A stretch of DNA of 21,443 nucleotides, taken from Rhizobiales bacterium TMED168 (GTDB taxonomy: Bacteria > Pseudomonadota > Alphaproteobacteria > MED-G09). This document shows positions 8,621 to 18,391 of this stretch, in pieces. The stretch is taken from positions 144,668 to 166,110 of the forward strand of contig NHHR02000013.1 in assembly GCA_002170885.2 (NCBI GenBank), in the 5' to 3' direction. The notes beneath the pieces were generated by a model. The model saw nothing but the letters and a program-made list of their open reading frames with translations, searched no databases and was not told the origin of the DNA. Within the stretch, counting starts at the first letter, position 1. Every line of letters starts with the position of its first letter. The position numbers and the translations under genes were made by a program.

Positions 8621-9689
8621 TTATACGCCTATGAATTTTCATTTCTTTCAATGACCACCTTGCTTTTGCCTGCATGTCTAATTTATCTTTTTGGCCTCTT
8701 AACAATCTTAAACCTCCAACCCATGCTATCATTGCGGCATTATCAGTACAAAATTTTATTGGAGGGGCAATAAATTTCATTTCATATTTTTCAGCAAGGA
8801 TAGTTAAACTTTCCCCAATAGCTCTATTTGAGGCAACGCCTCCAGAGGCTACAAAATATTTAATTTTTGTTTTTTTATTTTCAATTAACATTTTTTTAAT
8901 GGCTTTTTCCGATTTAATTTTTATACAATCAATTATTGCCTCTTGATAAGATGCTGCTAAGTCAGCCAGAGTTTTTTCATTGATAGGTTCAATATTTTTA
9001 GCTTCCCGAATTAAAGAGGTTTTCAACCCAGAGAAAGAAAAATTACAATCATCAGTATTTTTTAAAGGTCTGGGAAATTCGTATTTTTTCTTATTCCCTT
9101 TTTTTGCTATTTTTTCCAATGCCGGCCCACCTGGATATCCGATGTCTAAAAACTTTGCTGCCTTATCGAATGCTTCTCCTGCTGCATCATCAATTGTAGT
9201 ACCAATCTGAGCATATTCGCCAATATCTCTCACCATAATTAATTGAGTATGTCCTCCTGATACAAGTAATAATAAATATGGAGGAGAAACATCATTTGTG
9301 AGAATTGGTGTAAGTGCGTGTCCCTCAAGGTGATTTACACCTATAAGTGGAATATCTGCACCAAGTGCTATTCCCTTTGCCGTTGTTAATCCTACAATAA
9401 GGCCGCCTATTAGTCCTGGGCCTGATGTAGCAGCAACCCCGTCAATATCATTTATATCTAAAAATGCCTCATTCAGTGCTTTATCTATTAAAGGGCTTAA
9501 GCTTTCTACATGCGATCTTGAAGCTATTTCAGGAACCACTCCCCCAAATGGAGAATGCTCATCTATTTGACTAAAAATAATATTTGATAAAATCTTTCCT
9601 TTGTCATTCTTGTTTACCTCAACAATTGATACAGCTGTTTCGTCACAGCTACTTTCAATCCCAAGAATTTTTACACTTTCTTTATTCAT
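8613..9689 (-). CDS. tsaD: tRNA N6-adenosine threonylcarbamoyltransferase TsaD
   Basis: TsaD (also called Gcp/YgjD) transfers the threonylcarbamoyl group to A37 of ANN-decoding tRNAs, together with TsaB and TsaE, giving t6A. The 358-residue protein shows the ASKHA-fold signature GIESSCDETAVSIV (10-23), the iron-binding histidines in NHLEGHAL (His120, His124), VSGGHTQL (143-150), and the C-terminal metal ligand Asp316 in CTDNAAMIAWVGG. FSFSGLKTSL is also characteristic. It is the first gene of the tsaD-gpsA-yciI run and is divergent from the dsbD-like gene across a 159-base spacer. As I recall, hemC often lies divergent from tsaD in alphaproteobacteria; here that position is taken by the dsbD-like gene. 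Confidence 0.97.
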   Translation of the reverse strand: MNKESVKILGIESSCDETAVSIVEVNKNDKGKILSNIIFSQIDEHSPFGGVVPEIASRSHVESLSPLIDKALNEAFLDINDIDGVAATSGPGLIGGLIVGLTTAKGIALGADIPLIGVNHLEGHALTPILTNDVSPPYLLLLVSGGHTQLIMVRDIGEYAQIGTTIDDAAGEAFDKAAKFLDIGYPGGPALEKIAKKGNKKKYEFPRPLKNTDDCNFSFSGLKTSLIREAKNIEPINEKTLADLAASYQEAIIDCIKIKSEKAIKKMLIENKKTKIKYFVASGGVASNRAIGESLTILAEKYEMKFIAPPIKFCTDNAAMIAWVGGLRLLRGQKDKLDMQAKARWSLKEMKIHRRINE

Positions 9690-9756
9690 TAGTTTTCATA
9701 TTTTTTGTTCTTTATTAATAATCTATCATATACTAAAAAGTGTGCCTAAAAGATCT

Positions 9757-9774
9757 TCTAATATTTTTATTAGA
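9757..9774. promoter_or_regulatory. Inverted repeat in the tsaD/dsbD-like divergent spacer
   Basis: A perfect 7-base inverted repeat, TCTAATA (9757-9763) and TATTAGA (9768-9774), with a four-T loop lies near the middle of the 159-base spacer between divergent genes. The spacer must hold both promoters, so the site could bind a regulator. No clear -35/-10 pair stands out, and in A/T-rich DNA the match could be chance. Nothing else recognisable was found in this spacer. Confidence 0.2.
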
Positions 9775-9848
9775 TTGTTAATATTTTATACTTTAAATAG
9801 CTTTAAATCCTATTTTGATTTTAGAACAATATTTGGAAAGTAACTACT

Positions 9849-11876
9849 ATGAAAAATTTTTTAAGTTTTATTTTTATAATTTTTCTATTTTCATTTCATG
9901 CAAATTCTAAAATTGCATCAGTTTCTACAGACCATGCAGATATAGAATTACTGGTTGAAACAAAAGAAATTAAAATTAATGAGGATTTTGTTGTTGGTAT
10001 AAAATTTAATATTGAACCTGGCTGGCACGTATATTGGAAAAATCCTGGTGATTCTGGCCTGCCGGCAACTGTTGATTGGCAAAATATTAACTCTGTTAAA
10101 TTTAAAAATTTTTTATGGCCCCCGCCAGAAAAAACTCCTGAAGAGCCTCTTATGACCTATGGTTATTATAATGAATTGGTTTTACCAGCAATTTTTTCAG
10201 TTGGTAGTAATTTTACTGATGAAGGTGCATCTCAATTTGATATAGATTTTTTAATTTGCGAAAAAATATGCATTCCTGAGAGTGTAAGTATTGAATTTGA
10301 TATAAGTAATTATTCCGATGAGGATGTTCAGTTATCTAGAGACATTCTCTCATCTTGGTATAATAAACTTCCAAAATCTTTTGATAAAGAAGCTTTTATT
10401 CAAGCTTCTAATAATTTTATATCAATTGAATGGGAGGACGAAAAAAATGAGATTTCGGAAGTATATTTTTATCCAGAAGATAAAGGTTTAATAAAATACG
10501 CGTCAAATCAGGAACTTTATAAAAAAGATGGCTCAGTAATATTGATTATTGAACGCCCTCAAAGATATTCTAATGATCTTCAAAATATTTCTGGAGTATT
10601 AGAAATACATACTAACCGAAATAAAGAGTCGTTTGAAATAAAACAATCCATTAATTACGTACAGAGCATTGAAATACCAAATATATCAAATTTATCTTTT
10701 TGGGTTGCTATAATTTTAGCTTTTTTTGGTGGAATTATTTTAAATATAATGCCCTGTGTTTTCCCTGTCATAGCTCTAAAGGTGATGTCTTTTGTGAAAG
10801 AATCCTCTGAGAAGAATGCATGGCGCCACGGTTTAGTTTTTGGTTTAGGTGTTGAGCTAAGTATGCTCGCACTTTTATCTTTAACCTTTATTTTTAGGAA
10901 TTTTGGCCAAGCAGTAGGTTGGGGGTGGCAGCTCCAATCTAGTGTTGTTTCCAGTCTTTTATCGATTTTATTTTTCAGTATTGCATTTATTCTTTTATTC
11001 AAAGTTGAAATAGGCTCGTCCCTTACTCGTTTGGGAAATTTAGGTCAGAAGAGTACGGGATATTTAAACTCACTATTCCTCGGCTGCTTAACTGTTATTG
11101 TTGCAACTCCATGTACTGGGCCTTTTATGGGGGCAGCAATAGGCTGGGGATTATCTCAGCCATTCTATATTTCTTCTTTTATATTTTTAGCTTTAGGTTT
11201 TGGGGTTGCCTTTCCAACTATGATTTTTTCGTTGGTTCCTTCAGGCTTAAACTTATTACCAAAGCCTGGTGAGTGGATGACAAAGGTAGGCCAATTTATG
11301 TCAATTCCAATGTTTTTAACAGCACTCTGGCTCGCCTGGGTAGTACAAAGACAATCTGGATTCATTGGCTTGAGAGATCTTCTAATAGGCCTATCTTTGA
11401 TAATTTTTTCTTTAATAATTTATAAAATAAATCATAAAAAATCCTTCAATAAAATTATGTCTTTTTCAGCCGCTGTATTTAGTATTTTATTCATTATACT
11501 ATCTCATGATAGTGAGAGGAAGGTTGGCCCAAAAGAACTTCTTGTCGGCGAGCCTTGGGAAACTTTGAAGGTTAGTCAAATAAGATCAGAAGGAAAAAAT
11601 GTTTTGGTAAACTTTACTGCTGATTGGTGCCTTACGTGCAAAGTAAATGAAGCAGTTGTATTTAACTCTAAATATTTTAAAGATCTAATATCTAGTGGTG
11701 ATCTGGTATATTTTGTTGCTGATTGGACTAACTATGACTCGAGAATAACCAAAGAACTTGAAAACTATAAACGTGGGGGTGTACCTCTATATTTATATTG
11801 GAAAAAAGATGATCAGTCGCCTAAAATCCTTCCCGCAATTTTATCTAAACAAATTTTTAAGGAATCTATAAGATAA
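9849..11876 (+). CDS. dsbD: DsbD/ScsB-family transmembrane thiol-disulfide interchange protein
   Basis: This 675-residue inner-membrane protein would carry electrons from cytosolic thioredoxin to periplasmic thiol proteins. A signal peptide (1 to about 20) precedes an N-terminal periplasmic domain (about 25-270) with PGWHVYWKNPGDSGLP and a Cys pair, Cys137 and Cys141. The membrane domain (about 283-552, some eight helices) has the DsbD/CcdA-type cysteines Cys303 in NIMPCVFPVIALK and Cys422 in ATPCTGPFMGAAIGW. The C-terminal thioredoxin-like domain has ADWCLTCK (Cys594, Cys597) and a cis-proline in GVPLY (Pro646). All six expected cysteines are present, so the relay looks complete. The N-terminal domain is closer to the ScsB-like branch common in alphaproteobacteria than to E. 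coli DsbD, so the exact partner is uncertain. GGAAAG upstream serves as the ribosome site. Confidence 0.88.
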   Translation: MKNFLSFIFIIFLFSFHANSKIASVSTDHADIELLVETKEIKINEDFVVGIKFNIEPGWHVYWKNPGDSGLPATVDWQNINSVKFKNFLWPPPEKTPEEPLMTYGYYNELVLPAIFSVGSNFTDEGASQFDIDFLICEKICIPESVSIEFDISNYSDEDVQLSRDILSSWYNKLPKSFDKEAFIQASNNFISIEWEDEKNEISEVYFYPEDKGLIKYASNQELYKKDGSVILIIERPQRYSNDLQNISGVLEIHTNRNKESFEIKQSINYVQSIEIPNISNLSFWVAIILAFFGGIILNIMPCVFPVIALKVMSFVKESSEKNAWRHGLVFGLGVELSMLALLSLTFIFRNFGQAVGWGWQLQSSVVSSLLSILFFSIAFILLFKVEIGSSLTRLGNLGQKSTGYLNSLFLGCLTVIVATPCTGPFMGAAIGWGLSQPFYISSFIFLALGFGVAFPTMIFSLVPSGLNLLPKPGEWMTKVGQFMSIPMFLTALWLAWVVQRQSGFIGLRDLLIGLSLIIFSLIIYKINHKKSFNKIMSFSAAVFSILFIILSHDSERKVGPKELLVGEPWETLKVSQIRSEGKNVLVNFTADWCLTCKVNEAVVFNSKYFKDLISSGDLVYFVADWTNYDSRITKELENYKRGGVPLYLYWKKDDQSPKILPAILSKQIFKESIR

Positions 11877-11900
11877 CTCTAGTCATTTTAATTTAGATCG

Positions 11901-11919
11901 ATAATATAAAATATATTAT
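11901..11919. promoter_or_regulatory. A/T-only inverted repeat between dsbD-like gene and SDR gene
   Basis: A perfect 8-base inverted repeat, ATAATATA (11901-11908) and TATATTAT (11912-11919), with an AAA loop sits in the 67-base gap, ending 24 bases before the dehydrogenase start. It might be an operator for that gene or a feeble stem after the dsbD-like gene; there is no following T run. Composition alone could produce it. Confidence 0.18.
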
Positions 11920-11943
11920 TCCAAATATTCTAAAGGGGAAATA

Positions 11944-12738
11944 ATGTCAGGACGTGTTAATGGAAAAATGGCTTTTATTACAGGCGCTGCACAAGGCATC
12001 GGTGAGGCTATAGCTTTCATGCTGGCGAAAGAGGGAGCCAAGGTCGTTACTGCAGATATTAACGAAAATGGAGTAAAGGAAGTAGCTGAAAAAATAAATA
12101 AAAAATTTCCAGGAAGAGCATTTTCTGTTCACCTAGATGTTTCATCTGAAGATCAATGGAAAGATGCATTAAAAAATGCTGAGACTAAGATGGGTGGTTT
12201 AAATATTTTAATAAATAATGCAGGTATTGGAGGGGGATCCACCGTAGAGGATACCGATTATGAAACTTTTCAGAATATTATGAAAATTGACACTGATAGT
12301 GTTTTTTTAGGATGTAAATATGCTATCCCTATAATGAAAAATTATTCTCCTGGTTCAATAGTCAATACATCCTCAATTTCAGGATTAATTGCAGGGCATA
12401 ATATGGTTTCATACAATACAGCAAAAGCTGGAGTATGGATGATGTCAAAATCCGTAGCTCTTCACTGCGCAAGACAAGGATATCAAATTAGATGCAATTC
12501 TATTCATCCAACATTTATTAATACACCTATATTAGATGGATGGCTATCAGGAAGAAGAGGAAATAAACCCCCGTTAGAGCGTGACGAACTTTTAAAGAAA
12601 CTATCAATGCAAATACCTCTGGGTGTCGTAGGAGATACAGACGATGTTGCCTATGCTGTTTTATATTTAGCAAGCGATGAGTCTAAATTTGTGACTGGAG
12701 CTGAGTTAAAAATTGATGGTGGTATCAGTGCAATGTAA
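11944..12738 (+). CDS. Short-chain dehydrogenase/reductase (classical SDR)
   Basis: This is a 264-residue cytosolic NAD(P)-dependent oxidoreductase of the classical SDR family; its substrate cannot be read from the sequence. The cofactor motif TGAAQGIG is at 13-20, with Asp38 in the stretch VVTADIN suggesting a preference for NAD(H). NNAG is at 91-94, and the catalytic residues Ser144, Tyr157 and Lys161 (YNTAK) are present. The C-terminus VTGAELKIDGGISAM is typical of 3-beta-hydroxysteroid or glucose-1-dehydrogenase-like members. The usual catalytic-tetrad Asn appears as Asp116 (KIDTDSVFLG). A strong ribosome site AAGGGG lies just before the ATG. The M13 peptidase gene starts ten bases after the stop, so both may share a transcript, although no functional link is evident. 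Confidence 0.92.
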   Translation: MSGRVNGKMAFITGAAQGIGEAIAFMLAKEGAKVVTADINENGVKEVAEKINKKFPGRAFSVHLDVSSEDQWKDALKNAETKMGGLNILINNAGIGGGSTVEDTDYETFQNIMKIDTDSVFLGCKYAIPIMKNYSPGSIVNTSSISGLIAGHNMVSYNTAKAGVWMMSKSVALHCARQGYQIRCNSIHPTFINTPILDGWLSGRRGNKPPLERDELLKKLSMQIPLGVVGDTDDVAYAVLYLASDESKFVTGAELKIDGGISAM

Positions 12739-12748
12739 GGAAGTTATT

Positions 12749-14770
12749 ATGAAATTAATATTTAATATATTTTTATTTTTCAATATAATATTTTACTCAA
12801 TTAATTCATTTGCAGAAAATCAAGTTTCAGGAATTAATCCAAATGAGTTCAACTATTTAATAAGACCTCAAGATAGTCTTTATGATCATATTAATAGTGA
12901 GTGGCTTAATAATACACCTATACCTGATGATCAGGTGGGGTGGGGGTCATATATGACTTTAAGAGAAGAATCTTATCAAAATCAACATAAGTTAATTGAA
13001 GCTATTATTGATAGGGTTGAGGTTAAAGATACAAGTATTTCAGAGGAAGAGCTTAAAATTGCTAATCTATACAAGAGTTATACTGATAGAGAGAGAATTA
13101 ACTCACTGGGGGCTGATCCTATTCTAGAGGAGTTAAAAAATATATCGGAGATAAAAGATGCCAAGGATTTATGGAATTATTTTGCAAGATCCATTAGATC
13201 TGGTCCTTCTGTTCCTTTTAGAATATTTATATATGATGATTTAAAGGATCCTCTTAATTATACGATTTATATAGATCAAAGTGGACTTGGGCTTCCTGAT
13301 AGAGATTATTATCTGGAAGATAGCTATAAAAAAATTCGTGAAACATATACTAATCATATTGAAAAACTGTTGAAACTAGTTCCTCTAAAAAATGCTAGCC
13401 AAAAAGTTTCAAATGCTTTCGAAGTAGAAAATGAGTTAGCAAAGATTCAATTGTCAAGAATAGAAAGTCGTGATCCTGAGAAAATTTATAATCCTTATAG
13501 TAAAACTGAACTTTATAATTTAGGCCAAGGGTACTGGGATGAATGGATAGGAGCTCTTGGTTTAGAGGGCCAAGATAGATTTATAGTCGAGTCCCCTTCA
13601 TATATTAGCTCCGTTATTGACCTAATGACTAAACTACCGATCGAAAAATGGAAAGACTATTTAATTGTAAGATTAGTAAAGGGGTCAGCTAATTCACTTT
13701 CAGATGAATTTGTTAGAGAGTCCTTTGAATTTTCTAAAGCATTAACAGGTAGAGAAAAGTTACCTGATTTATGGAAAAGAGGAGTAGGTGTTATTAATGG
13801 GATAATGGGCGATGCTCTTGGAAAAGTTTATGTTAACGAATATTTTCCTCCAGAATATAAATCTAGAGTAGATGAGCTAGTAAGTAATTTGTTAGAGTCA
13901 TTTAGGATAGGTATCCAAGAATTAGAGTGGATGTCTGATGTAACTAAAAATAAAGCCCTCGAAAAATTATCTAAGATGAATGTAAAAATTGGTTATCCAG
14001 ATGTTTGGGATGATTATGATGGTTTAGAAATTAGTTCTAATGATTTTTATGGGAATTTGAATAATGCAGCAATATTTGGCTACAAAAAAAGCCTAGAAAG
14101 ACTAAATGGGCCAGTTGACAGGCGTGAATGGTCTATGTCGCCACAAACTGTGAATGCATATTTCAGCCCAACTAAGAATGAAATTGTATTTCCTGCTGCT
14201 TATTTACAACCACCAAATTTCAATCCAAATGCTGATGATGCCGTTAATTATGGAGCAATAGGTGTTACCATTGGGCATGAAATAAGTCATGCATTTGACG
14301 ATAAAGGATCTCAATTTGATGGGGATGGAAATTTGGCTAATTGGTGGACCAAAGAAGATAGAGATAATTTTGATAAAAGAACCTCTCTCTTAGCAGAACA
14401 ATATTCACAATATGAAGTATTGCCAGGTAGAAAATTGAATGGAGAACTTACTTTGGGAGAAAATATTGCAGACTTGGGAGGAGCAAAAGCTGCCTTTAGG
14501 GCCTACAAGATTTCTCTAAATGGGAAACCTTCTCCAATTATAGATAATTACACAGGCGAACAAAGATTTTTTATTGGAACTGCTCAATCAGATAGGGTTA
14601 AGTTTAGAGAAGAAATATACGCAATGCGAGTAGCTACAAGCGTTCATTCACCCTCTAGATTTAGAGTAGATGGAGTTATTATTAATATGAAAGAATTTCA
14701 TCAATCTTTTTCAACAAAAAAAGGAGATAAATTATTTAGACCGGATGATGAAATAATTCTCATATGGTAA
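12749..14770 (+). CDS. Secreted M13-family (neprilysin-like) zinc metallopeptidase
   Basis: This 673-residue zinc endopeptidase would be exported and cut oligopeptides in the periplasm or on the cell surface. The signal peptide covers about residues 1-22, with likely cleavage at SFA|ENQ. The mature protein has the M13 N-terminal domain (for example GLGLPDRDYYLED) and a catalytic domain with the substrate-binding VNAYFSPTKNEIVFPAAYLQPP-type stretch. The zinc motif HEISH has ligands His510 and His514 and catalytic Glu511; the third ligand is Glu571 in ENIADLGG, with Asp575. The end is also typical: FRVDGVIINMKEFHQSF and a final Ile-Trp. In-frame starts at 12713 (TTG) and 12716 (ATG) lie inside the upstream dehydrogenase gene and would put extra residues before the signal peptide; AAGGAAG before 12749 decides this start. 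Confidence 0.95.
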   Translation: MKLIFNIFLFFNIIFYSINSFAENQVSGINPNEFNYLIRPQDSLYDHINSEWLNNTPIPDDQVGWGSYMTLREESYQNQHKLIEAIIDRVEVKDTSISEEELKIANLYKSYTDRERINSLGADPILEELKNISEIKDAKDLWNYFARSIRSGPSVPFRIFIYDDLKDPLNYTIYIDQSGLGLPDRDYYLEDSYKKIRETYTNHIEKLLKLVPLKNASQKVSNAFEVENELAKIQLSRIESRDPEKIYNPYSKTELYNLGQGYWDEWIGALGLEGQDRFIVESPSYISSVIDLMTKLPIEKWKDYLIVRLVKGSANSLSDEFVRESFEFSKALTGREKLPDLWKRGVGVINGIMGDALGKVYVNEYFPPEYKSRVDELVSNLLESFRIGIQELEWMSDVTKNKALEKLSKMNVKIGYPDVWDDYDGLEISSNDFYGNLNNAAIFGYKKSLERLNGPVDRREWSMSPQTVNAYFSPTKNEIVFPAAYLQPPNFNPNADDAVNYGAIGVTIGHEISHAFDDKGSQFDGDGNLANWWTKEDRDNFDKRTSLLAEQYSQYEVLPGRKLNGELTLGENIADLGGAKAAFRAYKISLNGKPSPIIDNYTGEQRFFIGTAQSDRVKFREEIYAMRVATSVHSPSRFRVDGVIINMKEFHQSFSTKKGDKLFRPDDEIILIW

Positions 14771-14841
14771 TTTCTAATTTTAGGCTGGAAACTTTTAATT
14801 TGTTTATTGAAAACACAGTCGACAAATAGTAAACCTTTATA

Positions 14842-15126
14842 ATGAATTCTATTTTCTTGTTAATTGATGCTATTCTCGATCTTTATTCTTGGGTGATAAT
14901 AATAGCTGTTATCTTAAGTTGGCTGTCGTCTCTAAATATTATAAATAACTCAAATCAAATAGTAAGAATGTTTCAAGAGACCGCATGGCGGCTAACAGAT
15001 CCATTTTTTAAAAGAATCAGATCTTTTTTGCCCAATCTAGGCGGATTAGACATCTCACCAATAATAGCTCTCTTAATAATTTATTTTTTAAGATCTCTTC
15101 TAAGAGAGTATTGGCCTATGGTGTAA
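14842..15126 (+). CDS. yggT: YggT family integral membrane protein
   Basis: This 94-residue inner-membrane protein has one YGGT unit: a first membrane helix (about 5-30, containing YSWVIIIAVILSWL), an amphipathic loop with FQETAWRLTDPFFKRIRSFLPNLGGLDISPI, and a second helix (about 71-88). Relatives are linked to osmotic tolerance and to cell division or shape in various bacteria, but the biochemical role is not settled. No Shine-Dalgarno is visible before the ATG. It follows the M13 peptidase gene by 71 bases and is followed six bases later by folD, so yggT and folD very probably share a transcript. In alphaproteobacteria YggT genes are often beside small DUF167 genes; none is seen here. Confidence 0.9.
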   Translation: MNSIFLLIDAILDLYSWVIIIAVILSWLSSLNIINNSNQIVRMFQETAWRLTDPFFKRIRSFLPNLGGLDISPIIALLIIYFLRSLLREYWPMV

Positions 15127-15132
15127 TAAATT

Positions 15133-16032
15133 ATGACAGCTTCGATAATAGATGGAAAAGATTATGCATCCCGTCTCAGAGGGAAATTGAAGTTTGCCGT
15201 TACTGATTTAAAAGAGAGATATAAAATAACTCCTGGTTTAGCGGTTGTATTAGTTGGAAATGACGCCGCCAGTGAGATATATGTTAGAAATAAAGGAATC
15301 CAAACAAAAGAAGCGGGTATGGAGTCTTTTGAATATAGACTTCCGGAGGGTACCTCTGAAGAGGATCTTTTATCAAAAGTAGAAGAATTAAATTCTGATA
15401 AATCTGTAAATGGTATTTTAGTTCAATTCCCTGTTCCAAAACATATGGAACAACAAAAGATTATTGAAAAAATCCTTCCGTCTAAAGATGTGGACGGTCT
15501 TCACCCTGTAAACTCTGGTTATTTATCGAGCGGCTTAAGCGGTATGGTTCCCTGTACTCCACGAGGAGCCTCAATGCTAATCAAAGATACACTCCCATCT
15601 TTATCTGGATTACACGCCGTCATAGTTGGTAGATCAAATTTAGTTGGTAAGCCAATTGCACAATTATTACTGAAAGAAAACTGCACAGTAACAATATGCC
15701 ACTCTCGGACAAAAAATTTGAAGGCAACGTGTCTTTCTGCTGATATACTTGTAGGAGCTGTTGGAATACCTGAATTAATTAAAGAAGATTGGATTAAAAA
15801 AGATGCTATAGTTATTGATGTGGGCATTAATAGGCAACAAGCGCCTGAAAAAGGAGAAGGAAAGACTAAACTAGTTGGTGATGTAGATTTTGAAGGTGCT
15901 AGAAAGATAGCTGCTGCAATTACACCAGTGCCTGGCGGCGTTGGACCCATGACGATTGCGTGTCTTCTTTTAAATACTTTAATGGCAACTTGCAGCCAAA
16001 ACAATATCAATTTTTCAGAGTTTAAGATTTAG
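15133..16032 (+). CDS. folD: Bifunctional methylenetetrahydrofolate dehydrogenase/methenyltetrahydrofolate cyclohydrolase
   Basis: FolD interconverts 5,10-methylene-, 5,10-methenyl- and 10-formyl-tetrahydrofolate, coupled to NADP(H), supplying one-carbon units for purines (including the PurH step) and formyl-methionine. The 299-residue protein shows [16 protein letters not shown] with the catalytic Lys54, [26 protein letters not shown] (118 onward), PCTPRGA, the nucleotide-binding [23 protein letters not shown] and the C-terminal [16 protein letters not shown]. No ribosome site is visible at the start, which follows the yggT stop by six bases, so coupled translation is likely. Its stop codon overlaps the stop of convergent argG by four bases. 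Confidence 0.97.
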   Translation: MTASIIDGKDYASRLRGKLKFAVTDLKERYKITPGLAVVLVGNDAASEIYVRNKGIQTKEAGMESFEYRLPEGTSEEDLLSKVEELNSDKSVNGILVQFPVPKHMEQQKIIEKILPSKDVDGLHPVNSGYLSSGLSGMVPCTPRGASMLIKDTLPSLSGLHAVIVGRSNLVGKPIAQLLLKENCTVTICHSRTKNLKATCLSADILVGAVGIPELIKEDWIKKDAIVIDVGINRQQAPEKGEGKTKLVGDVDFEGARKIAAAITPVPGGVGPMTIACLLLNTLMATCSQNNINFSEFKI

Positions 16033-17237
16033 TCTTTATTTGAGAGTCTTAATCTAAGAGCATTAATTTTAATAAAACCTTCTGCATCAGTTTGATCATA
16101 AACACTATCCTCTTCAAATGTTACGTGTTCTAGAGAATAAAGAGATTTTTTTGATGATCTACCAACTACAGATGCGCCTCCTTTATATAATTTAACCTTA
16201 ACATCACCCGATACATTTTTTTGACTTTCATCAATTAGTGCCTGTAACATTTTTCTTTCCGAGGAGAACCAATAACCATTATATATCAACTCAGCATATC
16301 TTGGCATTATTTCATCCTTTAAGTGACAAGCTTCTCTATCTAAAGTTATTTGCTCGATTCCTCTATGGGCTTCTAGAAGAATTGTTCCTCCAGGAGTTTC
16401 ATAGATTCCTCTAGATTTCATACCAACACTTCTATTTTCTACAAAATCTAGTCTACCGATACCATTGTCGCCGCCAAACTCATTAAGTTTAGTTAGTATT
16501 TCTGCAGGAGATAATTTTTGACCATTTATTGAGATTGGGTCACCGTATTGAAAGCCTATATCAATATATGTTGGTTGGTCGGGTGCATTTTCAGGAGAAA
16601 TAGTTCTCTGAAAAACATCCTCAGGACATTCTATCGATGGGTCTTCAAGTAACTTACCTTCTGAAGATGTGTGTAAAAGATTTGCATCAACTGAAAATGG
16701 CGCCTCCCCCCTTTTATCTTTTGTAATTGATATCTGGTGCTTCTCAGCAAAATCAATTAATTTGGTTCTAGAGTTTAAATCCCATTCTCTCCAAGGTGCT
16801 ATAACTTTAATATTAGAATCTAGACCATAATAAGCTAACTCAAACCTTACTTGGTCATTTCCTTTACCTGTTGCTCCATGGCACACAGCATCTGCTCCAA
16901 CCTCATGTGCTATCTCAATTTGTCTTTTAGCAATTAAAGGTCTAGCAATTGCTGTACCAAGAAGATATTTACCTTCATATAACGTATTTGCTCTAAACAT
17001 TGGAAAGACATAATTTTTTACGAAATCCTCTTTAAGATCTTCTATAAATATTTCTTTAACATCATGTGATTCAGCTTTTTCTTTAGCATCTTCAAGCTCT
17101 GCACCCTGCCCAAGATCAGCTGTAAAAGTAACAACGTCGCATTCATATTTTTCTTCAAGCCATTTCAATATGACAGAAGTATCAAGACCTCCTGAATAGG
17201 CCAAAACAACTTTATTTATTTTTTTGTCCTTACTCAT
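16029..17237 (-). CDS. argG: Argininosuccinate synthase
   Basis: ArgG joins citrulline and aspartate using ATP to form argininosuccinate, the next-to-last step of arginine synthesis. The 402-residue protein has the N-type ATP pyrophosphatase loop AYSGGLDTS (13-21), TADLGQG (39-45), the substrate-binding stretch [13 protein letters not shown], and the C-terminal [27 protein letters not shown] region. The length is normal. A GGAG ribosome site lies before the ATG, and the gene follows rlmN by 20 bases, making it the last gene of the SpoU-type methyltransferase, rlmN, argG unit. It meets folD tail to tail with overlapping stops (TTAG, 16029-16032), leaving no space for a dedicated terminator between them. 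Confidence 0.98.
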   Translation of the reverse strand: MSKDKKINKVVLAYSGGLDTSVILKWLEEKYECDVVTFTADLGQGAELEDAKEKAESHDVKEIFIEDLKEDFVKNYVFPMFRANTLYEGKYLLGTAIARPLIAKRQIEIAHEVGADAVCHGATGKGNDQVRFELAYYGLDSNIKVIAPWREWDLNSRTKLIDFAEKHQISITKDKRGEAPFSVDANLLHTSSEGKLLEDPSIECPEDVFQRTISPENAPDQPTYIDIGFQYGDPISINGQKLSPAEILTKLNEFGGDNGIGRLDFVENRSVGMKSRGIYETPGGTILLEAHRGIEQITLDREACHLKDEIMPRYAELIYNGYWFSSERKMLQALIDESQKNVSGDVKVKLYKGGASVVGRSSKKSLYSLEHVTFEEDSVYDQTDAEGFIKINALRLRLSNKD

Positions 17238-17257
17238 CTTTTATTCTCCAGAATAAC

Positions 17258-18391
17258 TTATAGCCGTCCTATACGCTTACTCTCAATTTTTGCAAGTTCT
17301 TTTTTATACTTTTCAGAAGCCCTGATTTTTTTCGTATCACTCTTTAATTGTCCACATGCAGCAGAAATATCCTCACCTCTTGGCATTCTAATTGGACTTG
17401 CATAACCGCCTCTGTTTACAATATCACCAAATTTTTCTATTTGGTCCCAGTCTGAACATTCATAAGATGACCCTGGCCAAGAATTAAATGGTATCAAATT
17501 AATTTTTGCTGGTATACCTGAAATTAATTTTACTAGATCTCTTGCTTCGGCCTCCGAGTCATTAATACCTTTTAACATAACATATTCAAAAGTTATTCTT
17601 TTAGAATTTGATAGTCCTGGGTAGTTTTTACAAGCATCAAGTAATTCTTCTATTGGATATTTTTTATTAATAGGAACTATTTCATTTCTTAGATCATTAT
17701 TTGTGGCATGAAGTGATATTGCAAGCATAGATCCAATTTCATTCCCAGCCATTTTTATTTTTGGGACAATTCCTGAGGTAGAAAGCGTTATTTTTCTTTT
17801 TGAAATAGACAGTCCAGCATCATCGGACATAACCAATATTCCATCTCTTACATTCTCAAAATTATATAATGGTTCACCCATACCCATCATTACAATATTT
17901 GTTATTTTCCTTTGTTCCTCTCCCCATTCCTCGAGAGAGTCTCTTGCTATCAAAACTTGAGATACTATTTCTTGAGAGGTTAGGTTCCTAACTAATTTTT
18001 GTGTACCCGTATGACAAAAGGTGCAGTTAAGAGTGCAACCGACCTGACTTGAAACACATAGGGTTCCTCTTTCATCATCTGGGATAAAAACTGTCTCAAC
18101 TTCAGAACCATCAGTGAATTTTAATAACCATTTTTTTGTACCATCTTCTGATATTTTTTCGTTAGAAATTACAGGTCGCTCAAGATTGTGATATTTTTTT
18201 AATTCATCTCTCAACTCTAAAGAAAGAGTGGTCATTTCATCAATTGAACTAATACCTTTGTTATATACCCATCCCCATATTTGATTAACCCTCATATTTA
18301 TTTGACTTTCTGGTATATCAAATTTCTTAAGTGACTCTTTTATTTCATCTCTGGTAAGGCCAACTAAACTTGTTTCATTTTTTCTAGTCAT
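17258..18391 (-). CDS. rlmN: Dual-specificity 23S rRNA/tRNA adenine C2-methyltransferase RlmN
   Basis: RlmN is a radical-SAM enzyme that methylates C2 of A2503 in 23S rRNA and, in E. coli, A37 of some tRNAs. The 377-residue protein has the iron-sulfur motif CTLNCTFC (Cys119, Cys123, Cys126), Glu99 in [19 protein letters not shown] (170-181), and the C-terminal methyl-carrying Cys346 in AACGQL. Cys112 is the second conserved cysteine of the mechanism-related region. The start overlaps the end of the SpoU-type methyltransferase gene by eight bases, with GGAAC upstream as a weak ribosome site. The pairing of two RNA methyltransferases suggests joint production of ribosome or tRNA modification enzymes. 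Confidence 0.97.
   Translation of the reverse strand: MTRKNETSLVGLTRDEIKESLKKFDIPESQINMRVNQIWGWVYNKGISSIDEMTTLSLELRDELKKYHNLERPVISNEKISEDGTKKWLLKFTDGSEVETVFIPDDERGTLCVSSQVGCTLNCTFCHTGTQKLVRNLTSQEIVSQVLIARDSLEEWGEEQRKITNIVMMGMGEPLYNFENVRDGILVMSDDAGLSISKRKITLSTSGIVPKIKMAGNEIGSMLAISLHATNNDLRNEIVPINKKYPIEELLDACKNYPGLSNSKRITFEYVMLKGINDSEAEARDLVKLISGIPAKINLIPFNSWPGSSYECSDWDQIEKFGDIVNRGGYASPIRMPRGEDISAACGQLKSDTKKIRASEKYKKELAKIESKRIGRL

Noticed and set aside
12713..12748. Earlier in-frame starts (TTG 12713, ATG 12716) for the M13 peptidase
   Set aside because: They lie inside the upstream dehydrogenase gene, lack a ribosome site and would push the signal peptide away from the N-terminus; ATG 12749 has AAGGAAG in the right place.
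14771..14841. Promoter before yggT (TTGAAA at 14807-14812 with TAAACC 17 bases on)
   Set aside because: The second box matches the -10 consensus poorly (three of six), so it cannot be supported from sequence alone.
15519..16010. Long minus-strand open frame (163 codons) inside folD
   Set aside because: It is fully covered by a certain folD gene, has no recognisable domain, and reflects codon bias on the opposite strand. The same holds for the antisense frames inside purH, rsmB, gpsA, tsaD and the dsbD-like gene.
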